This document shows positions 39,569 through 49,018 of a stretch of DNA of 64,000 nt, piece by piece. Made by a program: the position numbers and the translations under genes. A model generated the notes under the pieces. That model was not told the DNA's origin. It saw only the letters and a list, made by a program, of their open reading frames with translations, and ran no database searches. The DNA is from an uncultured Eubacteriales bacterium (GTDB taxonomy: Bacteria; Bacillota; Clostridia; Oscillospirales; Oscillospiraceae): NCBI GenBank assembly GCA_900546515.1, contig URDG01000008.1, forward strand, positions 5,806 through 69,805. Reading direction: 5' to 3'. The stretch's first letter is position 1. Each line of letters begins with the position of its first letter.

Positions 39569-42088
39569 ATGAAGCAATATAATGTGACAGGCATGAGCTG
39601 CGCGGCGTGTTCGGCGCGCGTGGAGAAGGCCGTGTCAAAGGTGCCGGGCGTGACTGCATGCTCTGTGAGCCTGTTGACGAATTCAATGGGCGTTGAAGGC
39701 ACCGCCGCCCCGGAGACGGTCATTGCCGCAGTGCGGGAGGCGGGCTACGGTGCGTCCCTCAAGGGCGCGGGAAAAGCGGCGCCGAGCATGTCCGAGGCTG
39801 AGGCGCAGCTTGAGGATCACGAGACCCCAAAGCTAAAGCGCAGACTGCTCTGGTCGCTCGGATTTCTGGTAGTCCTAATGTATTTTTCCATGGGACATAT
39901 GATGTGGGGCTGGCCGCTGCCGTCGTTTTATAACGGCAATCACATTGCCATGGGACTCACGCAGCTGCTGCTGACCGTTGTGATAATGGTAATAAACCAG
40001 AAATTTTTCATCAGCGGTTTCAAGAGCCTGTGGCACCGCGCGCCTAATATGGACACGCTTGTCGCACTCGGATCCGCCGCTGCATTTATATACAGCACGT
40101 ATGCTCTTTTCGCAATGACGGACGCGCAGGTCAAGGGCGATATGGACGGCGTGATGAAGTACATGATGGACTTCTATTTTGAGTCGGCCGCAATGATCCT
40201 TACGCTTATAACCGTAGGCAAAATGCTGGAGGCGCGTTCAAAGGGAAAGACGACGGACGCGCTGAAAGGGCTGATGAAGCTTGCGCCGAAAACGGCGTGT
40301 ATTCTGCGCGACGGAACGGAAGTGACTGTACCTGTCAATCAGGTGCAGAAAGATGATGTATTCCTTGTCCGGCCGGGCGAGAGCATACCGGTGGACGGCG
40401 TGGTGCTGGAAGGCAGCAGCGCTGTGAATGAGGCCGCGCTGACCGGCGAGAGTATACCCGCGGATAAGGCCGCAGGGGACAGCGTGTCTGCGGCGACGGT
40501 CAATCAGTCGGGCTTCCTCAAATGCCGCGCAACGCGCGTCGGCGAGGATACGACGCTTTCGCAGATAATCCAGATGGTCAGCGATGCCGCAGCCACAAAA
40601 GCACCTATTGCAAAGATAGCGGACAAGGTTTCCGGCGTGTTTGTGCCGGCGGTAATATGCATGGCGCTGGTGACGACCGCCGTATGGCTTCTCATCGGGC
40701 AGAGCTTCGGCTATGCGCTTGCGCGCGGTATATCGGTGCTGGTGATAAGCTGCCCGTGCGCGCTGGGGCTTGCGACGCCGGTTGCAATTATGGTCGGCAG
40801 CGGACTCGGAGCGAAAAACGGAATACTGTTCAAGACCGCGGCCTCGCTTGAAGAGACCGGAAGGATAGAGATCGTCGCGCTGGACAAGACCGGAACCATC
40901 ACTTCCGGCGAGCCGAAGGTCACGGATATAGTTCCGGCGGACGGAGGGGATGAGACCACGCTTCTCCGCAGCGCCCTTGCACTTGAGCAGAAGAGCGAAC
41001 ATCCGCTTGCCCGCGCAGTGCTGCAGCACTGCCGCGAAGCCGGCATTACGGCCGGAGACGTATCGGAGTTCAAGGCTTTGCCCGGCAACGGCCTTACGGC
41101 TGTGATTGACGGTGTGACTATCTGCGGCGGCAACCTTGATTTCATCGGAAGCCGGGCGGAAGTGACGGATAAAATGAGAGCCGAGGCCGAAAAGCTTTCT
41201 GAATCCGGCAAGACACCGCTGTTTTTCGCAGCGGGGGACAGGCTCCTCGGCATAATCGCAGTTGCGGACGTCATAAAAGAGGACAGCCCGCAGGCTGTAC
41301 GCGAGCTCCAGAACATGGGCATACAGGTCGTGATGCTTACCGGCGACAATGAACGCACGGCAAAGGCAATAGGCGCGCAGGCCGGAGTCGATCAGGTCAT
41401 AGCCGGTGTTCTACCGGACGGGAAAGAGACTGAGATACGCAGACTCATGCAGCGCGGCAAGGTAGCGATGGTCGGGGATGGAATAAATGATGCGCCGGCG
41501 CTGACGCGCGCCAATATCGGCATTGCGATAGGTGCAGGCACGGATGTTGCGATAGATGCGGCGGACGTTGTCCTGATGAAGAGCCGTCTGAGCGATGTTC
41601 CGGCAGCTATAAGGCTCAGCCGCGCCACACTCAGGAATATCCACGAGAACCTGTTCTGGGCTTTCTTTTACAATACCATCGGTATCCCTATTGCGGCGGG
41701 CGTGTTTATTCCGCTTGGCCTGACGCTCAATCCGATGCTGGGAGCCGCGGCAATGAGCCTGTCCAGCTTCTGCGTTGTATCCAATGCGCTGAGGCTCAAT
41801 CTGTTCAAGCTTCGTGACGCAAGTCACGATCATAAAAGAAATACTCATCTTAAAGAAATCAGGGAGGAGACAAATTCCATGGAAAAGACAATGAAGATCA
41901 AAGGTATGATGTGCGGCCACTGCGAGGCGACCGTGAAAAAGGCTCTTGAGGCTGTCCCGGGGGTCAGCGAAGCTAAAGTGAGTCATGAGAACGGCACGGC
42001 AGTCGTTACGCTTTCCGCGCCCGTTGATGACAGCGTACTCAAAAATGCCGTAGAGGCCAAGGATTATACCGTTACCGAGATCAAATAA
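39569..42088 (+). CDS. copA: Copper-exporting P-type ATPase CopA fused to a C-terminal CopZ-like domain
   Basis: An 839-residue P1B-1 ATPase. The N-terminal heavy-metal domain has GMSCAACSARVE, followed by membrane helices, the actuator TGES, the transport motif SCPCALGLATP, the phosphorylation site LDKTGTITSGEP, the nucleotide-site SEHPLA and GDGINDAPAL. After the last helices (about residue 755) comes a charged linker and a second heavy-metal domain, KGMMCGHCEATVKKAL. Most CopA proteins have no C-terminal metal domain. The linker DNA contains a full ribosome-binding site and an in-frame ATG, so it looks like a former intergenic region (see the next entry). Confidence 0.95.
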   Translation: MKQYNVTGMSCAACSARVEKAVSKVPGVTACSVSLLTNSMGVEGTAAPETVIAAVREAGYGASLKGAGKAAPSMSEAEAQLEDHETPKLKRRLLWSLGFLVVLMYFSMGHMMWGWPLPSFYNGNHIAMGLTQLLLTVVIMVINQKFFISGFKSLWHRAPNMDTLVALGSAAAFIYSTYALFAMTDAQVKGDMDGVMKYMMDFYFESAAMILTLITVGKMLEARSKGKTTDALKGLMKLAPKTACILRDGTEVTVPVNQVQKDDVFLVRPGESIPVDGVVLEGSSAVNEAALTGESIPADKAAGDSVSAATVNQSGFLKCRATRVGEDTTLSQIIQMVSDAAATKAPIAKIADKVSGVFVPAVICMALVTTAVWLLIGQSFGYALARGISVLVISCPCALGLATPVAIMVGSGLGAKNGILFKTAASLEETGRIEIVALDKTGTITSGEPKVTDIVPADGGDETTLLRSALALEQKSEHPLARAVLQHCREAGITAGDVSEFKALPGNGLTAVIDGVTICGGNLDFIGSRAEVTDKMRAEAEKLSESGKTPLFFAAGDRLLGIIAVADVIKEDSPQAVRELQNMGIQVVMLTGDNERTAKAIGAQAGVDQVIAGVLPDGKETEIRRLMQRGKVAMVGDGINDAPALTRANIGIAIGAGTDVAIDAADVVLMKSRLSDVPAAIRLSRATLRNIHENLFWAFFYNTIGIPIAAGVFIPLGLTLNPMLGAAAMSLSSFCVVSNALRLNLFKLRDASHDHKRNTHLKEIREETNSMEKTMKIKGMMCGHCEATVKKALEAVPGVSEAKVSHENGTAVVTLSAPVDDSVLKNAVEAKDYTVTEIK
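41879..42088 (+). CDS. copZ: CopZ-like copper chaperone, probable internal translation product of copA
   Basis: An in-frame ATG at 41879 is preceded by GGGAGGAG at 41863-41870 with about eight-base spacing. Translation from there gives 69 residues, the normal length of CopZ, with the Cu(I) site MMCGHC at about residue 11 and the ferredoxin-like domain ending at the shared stop. CopZ carries Cu(I) to CopA and CsoR. The open frame through the linker makes a fusion, but this start could also give free chaperone. Whether both products are made is untested. Confidence 0.6.
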   Translation: MEKTMKIKGMMCGHCEATVKKALEAVPGVSEAKVSHENGTAVVTLSAPVDDSVLKNAVEAKDYTVTEIK

Positions 42089-42103
42089 GCAGGCCTTTCA
42101 CTT

Positions 42104-42135
42104 GCCGCTCCGGCTTATCACCGGAGCGGCTTTTT
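42104..42135 (+). terminator. Terminator of the copper operon
   Basis: GCCGCTCCGG pairs with CCGGAGCGGC around a seven-base loop, followed by five T residues. Confidence 0.9.
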
Positions 42136-42153
42136 ATATGGCTTCAATATGGC

Positions 42154-42181
42154 TTGTTTTTTGTGCGATATGTGATATACT
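42154..42181 (+). promoter_or_regulatory. Promoter of the sugar dehydratase gene
   Basis: TTGTTT at 42154-42159 and TATACT at 42176-42181, 16-base spacer with a TGA extension. Confidence 0.6.
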
Positions 42182-42231
42182 GTTAAACTGTATGAAAATA
42201 CGCGGAAAACAGTTTGAAAAGGATAGAAGAT

Positions 42232-44244
42232 ATGCCTGAAACTCGTCAGAACAAAAAAAGAGGCCTGCATTTTGAGCACTGGCGCATTATAAGTCTTGGC
42301 CTTATGATATATGATGCAGTTGCCGTCAATGCCGCATTCTATATTGCGCTCTGGCTGCGCTATGACTGCAAGTTTGCGGATATTCCGATTTTCTACGTGG
42401 AAGCGCTCAAGCATTTTGCGCCGATATATGCGGTGTTCTGCATCCTTATTTTCTGGCGCTGCCGGATGTATAATACTATATGGCGCTTCGCCGGCGCACA
42501 TGAAATGTACAGGGCGCTCGTGGCAACCGGCACGACGCTCGTTTTCCAGATCGCCGGCACGATAATCCTGACGCATGTGATGGGGACGACAGTGCAGATG
42601 CCGCGCATGCCCATTACATATTATTGCATCGGTATCGCGGTGCAGTTTGTGCTCACGATGGGCGTCCGTTTCTCATACAGGATCGTTCTTAGCATGAAGC
42701 GTTCGGACAATGAGGCGGGACTGAAGCATGTCATGGTCATCGGCGCAGGAGCCGCAGGCCAGATGATTGTCCGCGACCTCAACAATACCCATAAGGACAG
42801 CGATAAGGTCTGCTGCATTATAGACGACAACCCGAATAAATGGGGCCGCTATATGGAGGGCGTGCCGGTAGTCGGCGGCAGGAATGATGTATTTATCAAC
42901 GTTGAAAAATACCGGATCGACAAGATCATCCTCGCCATACCGAGCGCAACGGTCGAGCAGAAGCGCGAGCTTCTGAGCATATGCAGCGAGACGGACTGCG
43001 AACTCAAACAGGTCACCGTTCTCTATCAGCAGATGGGGCAGATAGTAGATTCCGGGTCGATAAAGGATGTCTCCATTGAGGATCTTCTGGGGCGCGAGCC
43101 AATAAAGATCGACCTGAGCGAGGTCTTTGAATTCATAAGCGGAAAGGTCATCCTTGTGACCGGCGGCGGGGGTTCCATCGGCAGTGAGCTCTGCCGTCAG
43201 ATCGCCGCGCACGACCCGAAAACGCTCATAATCTTTGACATATACGAGAATAACGCCTACGATATTCAGCTTGAATTGAAGGAAAAATATCCGAAGCTTG
43301 ATTTGGTGACGCTTATCGGCTCTGTGCGCGACAGCCGCCGTATTGAGCAGGTTTTCGAAAGATATCACCCGGAGATCGTTTTTCATGCAGCGGCGCACAA
43401 GCATGTGCCGCTGATGGAGGACAGCCCCTGCGAAGCGATAAAAAACAACGTCCTCGGCACATATAAGACGGCCTATGCGGCTGTTACCCACGGCTGTAAG
43501 CGTTTCGTGCTTATTTCCACGGACAAGGCCGTAAATCCGACAAATGTCATGGGCGCATCGAAGCGTCTGTGCGAAATGGTTGTCCAGAGCTTTGACAGAA
43601 TGGTAAAGCTTGGACAGGCATGCAGGATCCCCAGCCTGAGTGTGCATGGAAACCCGCTGGCAAAGGCGGAAAATGATGCGGGGACAGAGTTTGTCGCCGT
43701 GCGTTTCGGAAATGTTCTTGGCAGTAACGGCTCCGTCGTGCCGCTCTTCAAAAAGCAGATCGCGCGCGGCGGCCCTGTTACCGTCACGCATCCTGATATA
43801 ATAAGGTATTTCATGACCGTCCCCGAAGCCGTGAGTCTCGTGCTTCAGGCGGGAGTTTATGCACATGGCGGCGAGATATTTGTGCTCGACATGGGGGCGC
43901 CCGTGAAAATAGACAGTCTGGCGCGCAACCTTATAAAGCTCTCCGGGCTGAGACCGGATGTGGACATAAAAATTGAGTACACGGGTTTACGGCCCGGCGA
44001 GAAGCTTTACGAGGAAAAGCTGATGAGCGAAGAGGGGCTTGAAAAGACGGCAAACGACCTGATCTTTATCGGCCATCCGGTAGATTTTGACACTGCCGAG
44101 TTCTTGAGCCGGGTAAACGAGCTCAAGGAAGCGGCCTATTCCAATGACGAAAACATACGGGAGCTAGTTATAGATATGGTCCCGACGTATGTACCGTTCG
44201 CCGTCGCTCCGGCGCGCAAGGAGCTTACGCATACGGGCGCATAA
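42232..44244 (+). CDS. Membrane-bound UDP-GlcNAc 4,6-dehydratase family protein (FlaA1/PglF/CapD-like)
   Basis: A 670-residue protein for surface-sugar biosynthesis. About four N-terminal membrane helices (residues 15-140) are followed by a CoA-binding-like Rossmann domain (VMVIGAGAAGQMIVRDL) and a short-chain dehydrogenase domain starting VILVTGGGGSIGSELCRQI near residue 304. The active-site segment STDKAVNPTNVMGASKR has Met in place of the usual Tyr, as in PglF/FlaA1 dehydratases. It would convert UDP-GlcNAc to the 4-keto-6-deoxy sugar. The ATG at 42232 follows AAAAGGA. No glycosyltransferases are adjacent, so the glycan is unknown. Confidence 0.9.
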   Translation: MPETRQNKKRGLHFEHWRIISLGLMIYDAVAVNAAFYIALWLRYDCKFADIPIFYVEALKHFAPIYAVFCILIFWRCRMYNTIWRFAGAHEMYRALVATGTTLVFQIAGTIILTHVMGTTVQMPRMPITYYCIGIAVQFVLTMGVRFSYRIVLSMKRSDNEAGLKHVMVIGAGAAGQMIVRDLNNTHKDSDKVCCIIDDNPNKWGRYMEGVPVVGGRNDVFINVEKYRIDKIILAIPSATVEQKRELLSICSETDCELKQVTVLYQQMGQIVDSGSIKDVSIEDLLGREPIKIDLSEVFEFISGKVILVTGGGGSIGSELCRQIAAHDPKTLIIFDIYENNAYDIQLELKEKYPKLDLVTLIGSVRDSRRIEQVFERYHPEIVFHAAAHKHVPLMEDSPCEAIKNNVLGTYKTAYAAVTHGCKRFVLISTDKAVNPTNVMGASKRLCEMVVQSFDRMVKLGQACRIPSLSVHGNPLAKAENDAGTEFVAVRFGNVLGSNGSVVPLFKKQIARGGPVTVTHPDIIRYFMTVPEAVSLVLQAGVYAHGGEIFVLDMGAPVKIDSLARNLIKLSGLRPDVDIKIEYTGLRPGEKLYEEKLMSEEGLEKTANDLIFIGHPVDFDTAEFLSRVNELKEAAYSNDENIRELVIDMVPTYVPFAVAPARKELTHTGA

Positions 44245-44260
44245 ATAGATAAAATAATAT

Positions 44261-44294
44261 AAACCGAGGCCGGGCAAAAGCCCGGCCTCGGTTT
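44261..44294. terminator. Bidirectional terminator between dehydratase and ftsH
   Basis: A perfect 15-bp stem starting AAACCGAGGCC is closed by an AAAA loop. Confidence 0.9.
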
Positions 44295-44296
44295 GT

Positions 44297-46135
44297 TCAA
44301 TTCTCCCTGATTAAAAACTCAGGCTCTTTCAAAATGTTCATGAATTCCTCACCGGTAATGGTCTCACGCTCATAGAGGTATTTTGCAAGCTCGTCGAGCT
44401 TTTCCCTGTTGTCGGTAAGGATCTTCAAAGCTTTGTCATGCTGCTTCTTGACAAGCTCCACGACCTCGCGGTCGATCTCACGCTGAGTATCAGCGGAGCA
44501 GGCGAGGGATGTGTCTCCGCCGAGATATTGATTCGTAACGACCTCAAGCGCGACCATATCAAACTCGTCGCTCATGCCGTAGCGCGTTATCATGGCTCGC
44601 GCAAGCTTTGTAGCCTGTTCAATATCGTTGGATGCACCGGTAGTGATGGAGTTGAAGATCAGCTGCTCTGCGGCGCGGCCGCCGGTGAGCGTGGCTATCT
44701 TATTCTCGATCTCTTCCTTGGTCATGAGATAGTGGTTGCCGTCCTCGACCTGCATGGTGTAGCCGAGAGCGCCGGAAGTGCGCGGAACAATGGTGATCTT
44801 CTGCACGGGCGCAGAGTGCGTCTGCATGGCGGCGACGAGAGCGTGACCGATCTCATGGTACGCGACAATGTGCTTTTCATGGTCTGTGAGTATGGCGTTC
44901 TTCTTCTGATAGCCTGCGATGACGACCTCAATGCTCTCCTCAAGATCGGCCTGTGTCACAAACTTGCGGTCACTGCGCACCGCGCGCAGCGCAGCTTCGT
45001 TTACAATGTTGGCAAGCTCTGCGCCGGACGCGCCGGATGCCATGCGGGCGATCTTGTTGAAATCCACATTTTCTGCAAGCTTGATCTTCTTTGCGTGGAC
45101 CTTGAGTATTTCTTCCCTGCCCTTGAGATCCGGCAGCTCGACGGGAACACGGCGGTCGAAGCGGCCGGGACGGGTGAGCGCGGGATCGAGAGAATCAGGC
45201 TGGTTGGTCGCGGCGAGGATGATGACGCCGTTGTTGCTGTCAAAGCCGTCCATTTCGGTGAGCAGCTGGTTGAGAGTCTGTTCGCGCTCATCGTTTCCCG
45301 ACATGTTGCCCTGACGCTTCTTGCCGATGGCGTCTATCTCGTCTATGAATACTATGCAGGGCGCTTTTTCCTTGGCCTGCCTGAACAGGTCGCGCACCTT
45401 GCTTGCGCCCATGCCGACAAACATTTCAACAAACTCGGAGCCGGACATGGAGAAAAACGGGACGTTTGATTCACCGGCGACAGCCTTGGCAAGCATGGTT
45501 TTACCGGTTCCCGGAGGGCCTACAAGCAGAACGCCCTTTGGCATGTTCGCGCCGATTTCCCTGTATTTCTCCGGATTATGGAGATACTCGACGATCTCGG
45601 CGAGATTTTCCTTCGCTTCCTCTTCGCCTGCAACATCGTCAAACTTGATGCCGTCGGCGGATTTGACGTATACCTTCGCGTTGGAGCCGCCCATATTGAA
45701 CATCAGGGAGTTGGGACCGCCGGCGCTCTTAGCCATATTTTTGAACATTATATCGCCTATCCAGACGAAGATAATAATGGGCAGCACCCACGTGAGGAAA
45801 AAGCTGAGCAGCGGGGAGGTCTGCTGTACTATCTCGCTTGAAAACTGTGCACCGGCCTTGAAAAGACGCTCAGTGAGGTTGGGGTCGTCCATCACGCCGG
45901 TTTTATAGTAATTCTCCTTGGCCTTGTCGGTGAATACGATCTCTGTACTGCTGACCTCAACAAGACCGATGTCGCCGTCCTCGGTCATCTTCATAAATGT
46001 ACCGTAATCAACTTCCTTTACCTGTGCGGTAAAGAGCGCCGGTGCGGCAAAGATATTGAAAATGAGAATAAGAAGCAGTGCGACGATAGAATAATAGACA
46101 AGAGGCCGCTTGTTTGGTTTCTTGATCTCGTTCAT
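44297..46135 (-). CDS. ftsH: ATP-dependent zinc metalloprotease FtsH
   Basis: A 612-residue membrane AAA+ protease that degrades misassembled membrane proteins and some regulators. Two membrane helices at about residues 13-31 and 108-128 flank a small external domain. The AAA module has GPPGTGKTML, Walker B IVFIDEIDAIG and the second region of homology NQPDSLDPALTRPGRFDR; the protease has HEIGH near residue 427. The ATG at 46135 follows CGGAGAA. It stands alone, without the hpt/tilS neighbours common in Firmicutes. Confidence 0.96.
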   Translation of the reverse strand: MNEIKKPNKRPLVYYSIVALLLILIFNIFAAPALFTAQVKEVDYGTFMKMTEDGDIGLVEVSSTEIVFTDKAKENYYKTGVMDDPNLTERLFKAGAQFSSEIVQQTSPLLSFFLTWVLPIIIFVWIGDIMFKNMAKSAGGPNSLMFNMGGSNAKVYVKSADGIKFDDVAGEEEAKENLAEIVEYLHNPEKYREIGANMPKGVLLVGPPGTGKTMLAKAVAGESNVPFFSMSGSEFVEMFVGMGASKVRDLFRQAKEKAPCIVFIDEIDAIGKKRQGNMSGNDEREQTLNQLLTEMDGFDSNNGVIILAATNQPDSLDPALTRPGRFDRRVPVELPDLKGREEILKVHAKKIKLAENVDFNKIARMASGASGAELANIVNEAALRAVRSDRKFVTQADLEESIEVVIAGYQKKNAILTDHEKHIVAYHEIGHALVAAMQTHSAPVQKITIVPRTSGALGYTMQVEDGNHYLMTKEEIENKIATLTGGRAAEQLIFNSITTGASNDIEQATKLARAMITRYGMSDEFDMVALEVVTNQYLGGDTSLACSADTQREIDREVVELVKKQHDKALKILTDNREKLDELAKYLYERETITGEEFMNILKEPEFLIREN

Positions 46136-46330
46136 AGCTGTTCTCCGTTCCATGATTTTAATTCTATAAATTATAGCATGTTTTCCAAATTATAAAATAC
46201 AGAGTTTTTGTGAACTGTTAGAAAATAAACTGTATCTTTTAAATAACTTCGGCTGCGTATCCTTAGCATGATATTAACGCCTGCGGGGCGTATAATATAG
46301 CCAAAAATGAAAGGAAAAGAGGGGGTATTT

Positions 46331-47251
46331 ATGGAGCTCTGGAAAGAGCTTGAGGCCGAGGGGATAGACAAGGCGCTTATCGACGAGATACGCGCTTTCA
46401 GAGCGGCGCATCCGGCGCCGCCGGAGGCCGGATCGCGTATTCCGAATCCAAAATATATCTATTACGGCAGAGAGATATGGGAGAGCGCTGCCGCGGCGCT
46501 TCTGTGCGGAGAGCATCTTCTGCTTGCAGGGCCAAAAGCGACGGGAAAAAACGTTCTGGCTGAGAATCTGGCCGCAGCATTCGGGCGGCCGTGCTGGGAT
46601 GTCTCAATGTACATAAATGTGGATGCGGCCTCGCTGATCGGTGCGGATACGCTTGCGGACGGAAATGTGGTGTTTCGCGAGGGGCCGGTATGCCAGTGCG
46701 CCCGTCTCGGCGGCTTCGGCGTGCTCGACGAGGTGAATATGGCGAAGAATGAAGCTCTGGCGGTTCTGCACGCGGCGCTGGATTTCCGGCGCGTGATAGA
46801 TGTTCCGGGATATGACCGTATATTCCTTGACACGGCGGCGCGCTTCATCGGAACGATGAACTACGGCTATGCCGGCACACGCGAACTGAATGAGGCGCTC
46901 GTATCGCGCTTTGTGGTGCTGGATATGCCGGTGATTTCTCAGGAAAATCTTGAAAAGCTGCTCCGCCGGGGATTCCCGGAAATGAAACCCGTTTGGATAG
47001 GGCAATTTGCAGAGCTCTTTCAGGAGCTTCGCCGGAAATGCGACAATGCGGAGATATCCACAAAAGCACTGGATCTGCGTGGGCTGCTCTCGGCGCTGCA
47101 TCTTATCGAAAAAGGCATAAGCTCCGGGCAGGCACTGAAACTGGGTATCATAAACAAGGCGTTTGACCCGTTTGAGCGTCAGCTCGTGGCGGACGCGGTG
47201 TGGTCGCGCATCCCCAGAGATGCAGACAGGACAAAGCTGTTCGGAGTCTGA
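46331..47251 (+). CDS. MoxR/CbbQ-type AAA+ ATPase
   Basis: A 306-residue AAA+ ATPase. Walker A is LAGPKATGKNVLAE near residue 66, with Asn in place of the usual Ser/Thr after the Lys. Walker B is FGVLDEVNMAKNE and sensor-1 is FIGTMNYGYAGT. This is the MoxR/NorQ group, whose members work with a von Willebrand A-domain protein to insert metal or remodel enzymes. The VWA gene follows one base after the stop. No obvious client enzyme is adjacent. GAGGGGG precedes the ATG at 46331. Confidence 0.85.
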   Translation: MELWKELEAEGIDKALIDEIRAFRAAHPAPPEAGSRIPNPKYIYYGREIWESAAAALLCGEHLLLAGPKATGKNVLAENLAAAFGRPCWDVSMYINVDAASLIGADTLADGNVVFREGPVCQCARLGGFGVLDEVNMAKNEALAVLHAALDFRRVIDVPGYDRIFLDTAARFIGTMNYGYAGTRELNEALVSRFVVLDMPVISQENLEKLLRRGFPEMKPVWIGQFAELFQELRRKCDNAEISTKALDLRGLLSALHLIEKGISSGQALKLGIINKAFDPFERQLVADAVWSRIPRDADRTKLFGV

Positions 47252-47252
47252 C

Positions 47253-48965
47253 ATGGACAGAGAGGATATCGAAAGCCGGAGAGCCGATAATCAGGTGTGG
47301 AACGGAGCGCAGGATTACAGTATTCGCCCGGAATTCCGCGCCTTTGACAGGCACGGCGATGCGGAGCTGTATTTCAACACGGTCATCGGCCTTGCCTGCC
47401 GCTATTATGATTTTGAAAAGTTCAGGCCGCTTTTCAACGCGTTCCAGAGCCAGCCGCGCGGCGATTTCTACAGCGACCTGTTCTGGCTTGGTCTGGAAGG
47501 GGCTGCATTTGAACGCGCCGTAAAGGACAGGCCGGTCCTTGATGAGCTCAGGAAAGAATATGCGCGCAGCGTGCTTGACGGGGGCAGGAAAAGCGCCGTC
47601 CGCGGGAGCATTGATGATCTGCGCGGGGCGTGGTATCAGCGAGCGCTGGGCGAGCCGGAAAAAGAGGACGAATGGGAAAAAGGCGTACTAGATGCCCTCA
47701 GCTTTCCGCCGGAACTCAGCGAACGGCAGATCACGGAACGCATGGAAGAGCTGCTTTACCGCTATTTCCGCCGCGCCCGCCGCAGTATCACGGACCGCCA
47801 GTGGGCGGCGTGGGTGGATCGAAGCATAAACGGTAAAGGAAATAGATCAGGAGCGTTTGTCAAACGCAATGCGCTGCGCAGACTCGGACAATACGACGGC
47901 GGTTCAACGGAGGGAACGGCCGGAAAGGCCAGAAGGGCGTGGATGCTGCTGCAGGGCAAAACGCCTGAGCCTGTGCTGCGCCGGTATGTGGAGGACGTTT
48001 TCGGCGCGTCCATGCTCACGCCGGCCGAACTTGCGGAGGCAGAGCGTGAGCTGTGCACGGGAATCCATAGAAACTGCCGGCTGCATTTTACGCGCGGCGC
48101 ACCGGCAAAGCGCGAGGTCAGCCGCGAGACAGCGTGGGACATTGAGAGCTTCAAGCGTCAGCGCGTGAAAAACCGCGAATATTTTCAGGAGCACATCGTG
48201 CAGAACCGGCTTGTAATATCACAGCTTGCGCAGAAGCTCCAGAACACCATCCTGCTCCAGCGCGACGTGAGTGAGAACCTTTCGCGTGCAGGCCGGGTCT
48301 CACCGCCGAACGCGTGGCGCGGCAGCGCGCTGAGCGATGAGAAGATATTTCTCCAGCGGCGTCAGGCAGAGTTGGGGGAGCTGTCAGTAGATATTCTTCT
48401 CGACGGCTCGGCATCACAGAACAGACAGCAGGAGAAGCTGTCAACGCAGGCCTTTATCATAGCCGAGAGCCTTTCGCGCTGTCAGATTCCGGTGCGGGTC
48501 TCGTCCTACTGCTCGATAAGCGGCTGTACGGTGCTGCGTGTTCTGCGCGATTACAACGAGAGCGGAGGAAACGACGCAATATTTGACTATGCTGCCGCCG
48601 GATGGAACCGAGACGGTCTGGCCATGCGCGCGATCGGTTGGCTGATGCGCCGCAGCCATAGTGACCACCGGCTTCTGATAATCCTGTCAGACGCAAATCC
48701 CAACGATGACGAGAAAATACCTGACACGGGCATTCTTCCGGGCGGAAAAATTTACGGCGGTAAGCTTGGCGTGCAGGATGCCGCCGCAGAGGCGGCGAAC
48801 CTCAGGCGTCAGGGCATAGCGCCGGTATGCGTGTTTACCGGCAGCGACGTGGAGCTTGAGGGGGCGCGGAAAATATATGGACGGGATCTTGTGAGAATAC
48901 CGTCCGCCGGATGGTTTGCGGACACTGTCGGAAAGCTTATACAGGGACGTATAAAAGAGCTGTGA
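47253..48965 (+). CDS. VWA-domain partner of the MoxR ATPase (NorD/CobT-like)
   Basis: A 570-residue cytosolic protein. The first 370 residues are helical and basic, with no family I can name. The C-terminal 200 residues form a VWA domain: the MIDAS motif is DILLDGSASQN near residue 388, and LLIILSDANPNDDEK near 470 supplies the later metal-ligand region. With the ATPase directly upstream this is the standard MoxR-VWA pair. It probably remodels or metallates a client. The ATG at 47253 follows CGGAG. Confidence 0.85.
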   Translation: MDREDIESRRADNQVWNGAQDYSIRPEFRAFDRHGDAELYFNTVIGLACRYYDFEKFRPLFNAFQSQPRGDFYSDLFWLGLEGAAFERAVKDRPVLDELRKEYARSVLDGGRKSAVRGSIDDLRGAWYQRALGEPEKEDEWEKGVLDALSFPPELSERQITERMEELLYRYFRRARRSITDRQWAAWVDRSINGKGNRSGAFVKRNALRRLGQYDGGSTEGTAGKARRAWMLLQGKTPEPVLRRYVEDVFGASMLTPAELAEAERELCTGIHRNCRLHFTRGAPAKREVSRETAWDIESFKRQRVKNREYFQEHIVQNRLVISQLAQKLQNTILLQRDVSENLSRAGRVSPPNAWRGSALSDEKIFLQRRQAELGELSVDILLDGSASQNRQQEKLSTQAFIIAESLSRCQIPVRVSSYCSISGCTVLRVLRDYNESGGNDAIFDYAAAGWNRDGLAMRAIGWLMRRSHSDHRLLIILSDANPNDDEKIPDTGILPGGKIYGGKLGVQDAAAEAANLRRQGIAPVCVFTGSDVELEGARKIYGRDLVRIPSAGWFADTVGKLIQGRIKEL

Positions 48966-48970
48966 TAAAT

Positions 48971-49017
48971 AAAAACAGCACATGGCGGAATCATAGCCTG
49001 CCATGTGCTGTTTTTTT
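48971..49017 (+). terminator. Terminator of the MoxR-VWA operon
   Basis: AAAAACAGCACATGGC pairs with GCCATGTGCTGTTTTT around a 13-base loop, with additional T residues. Confidence 0.9.
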
Positions 49018-49018
49018 A

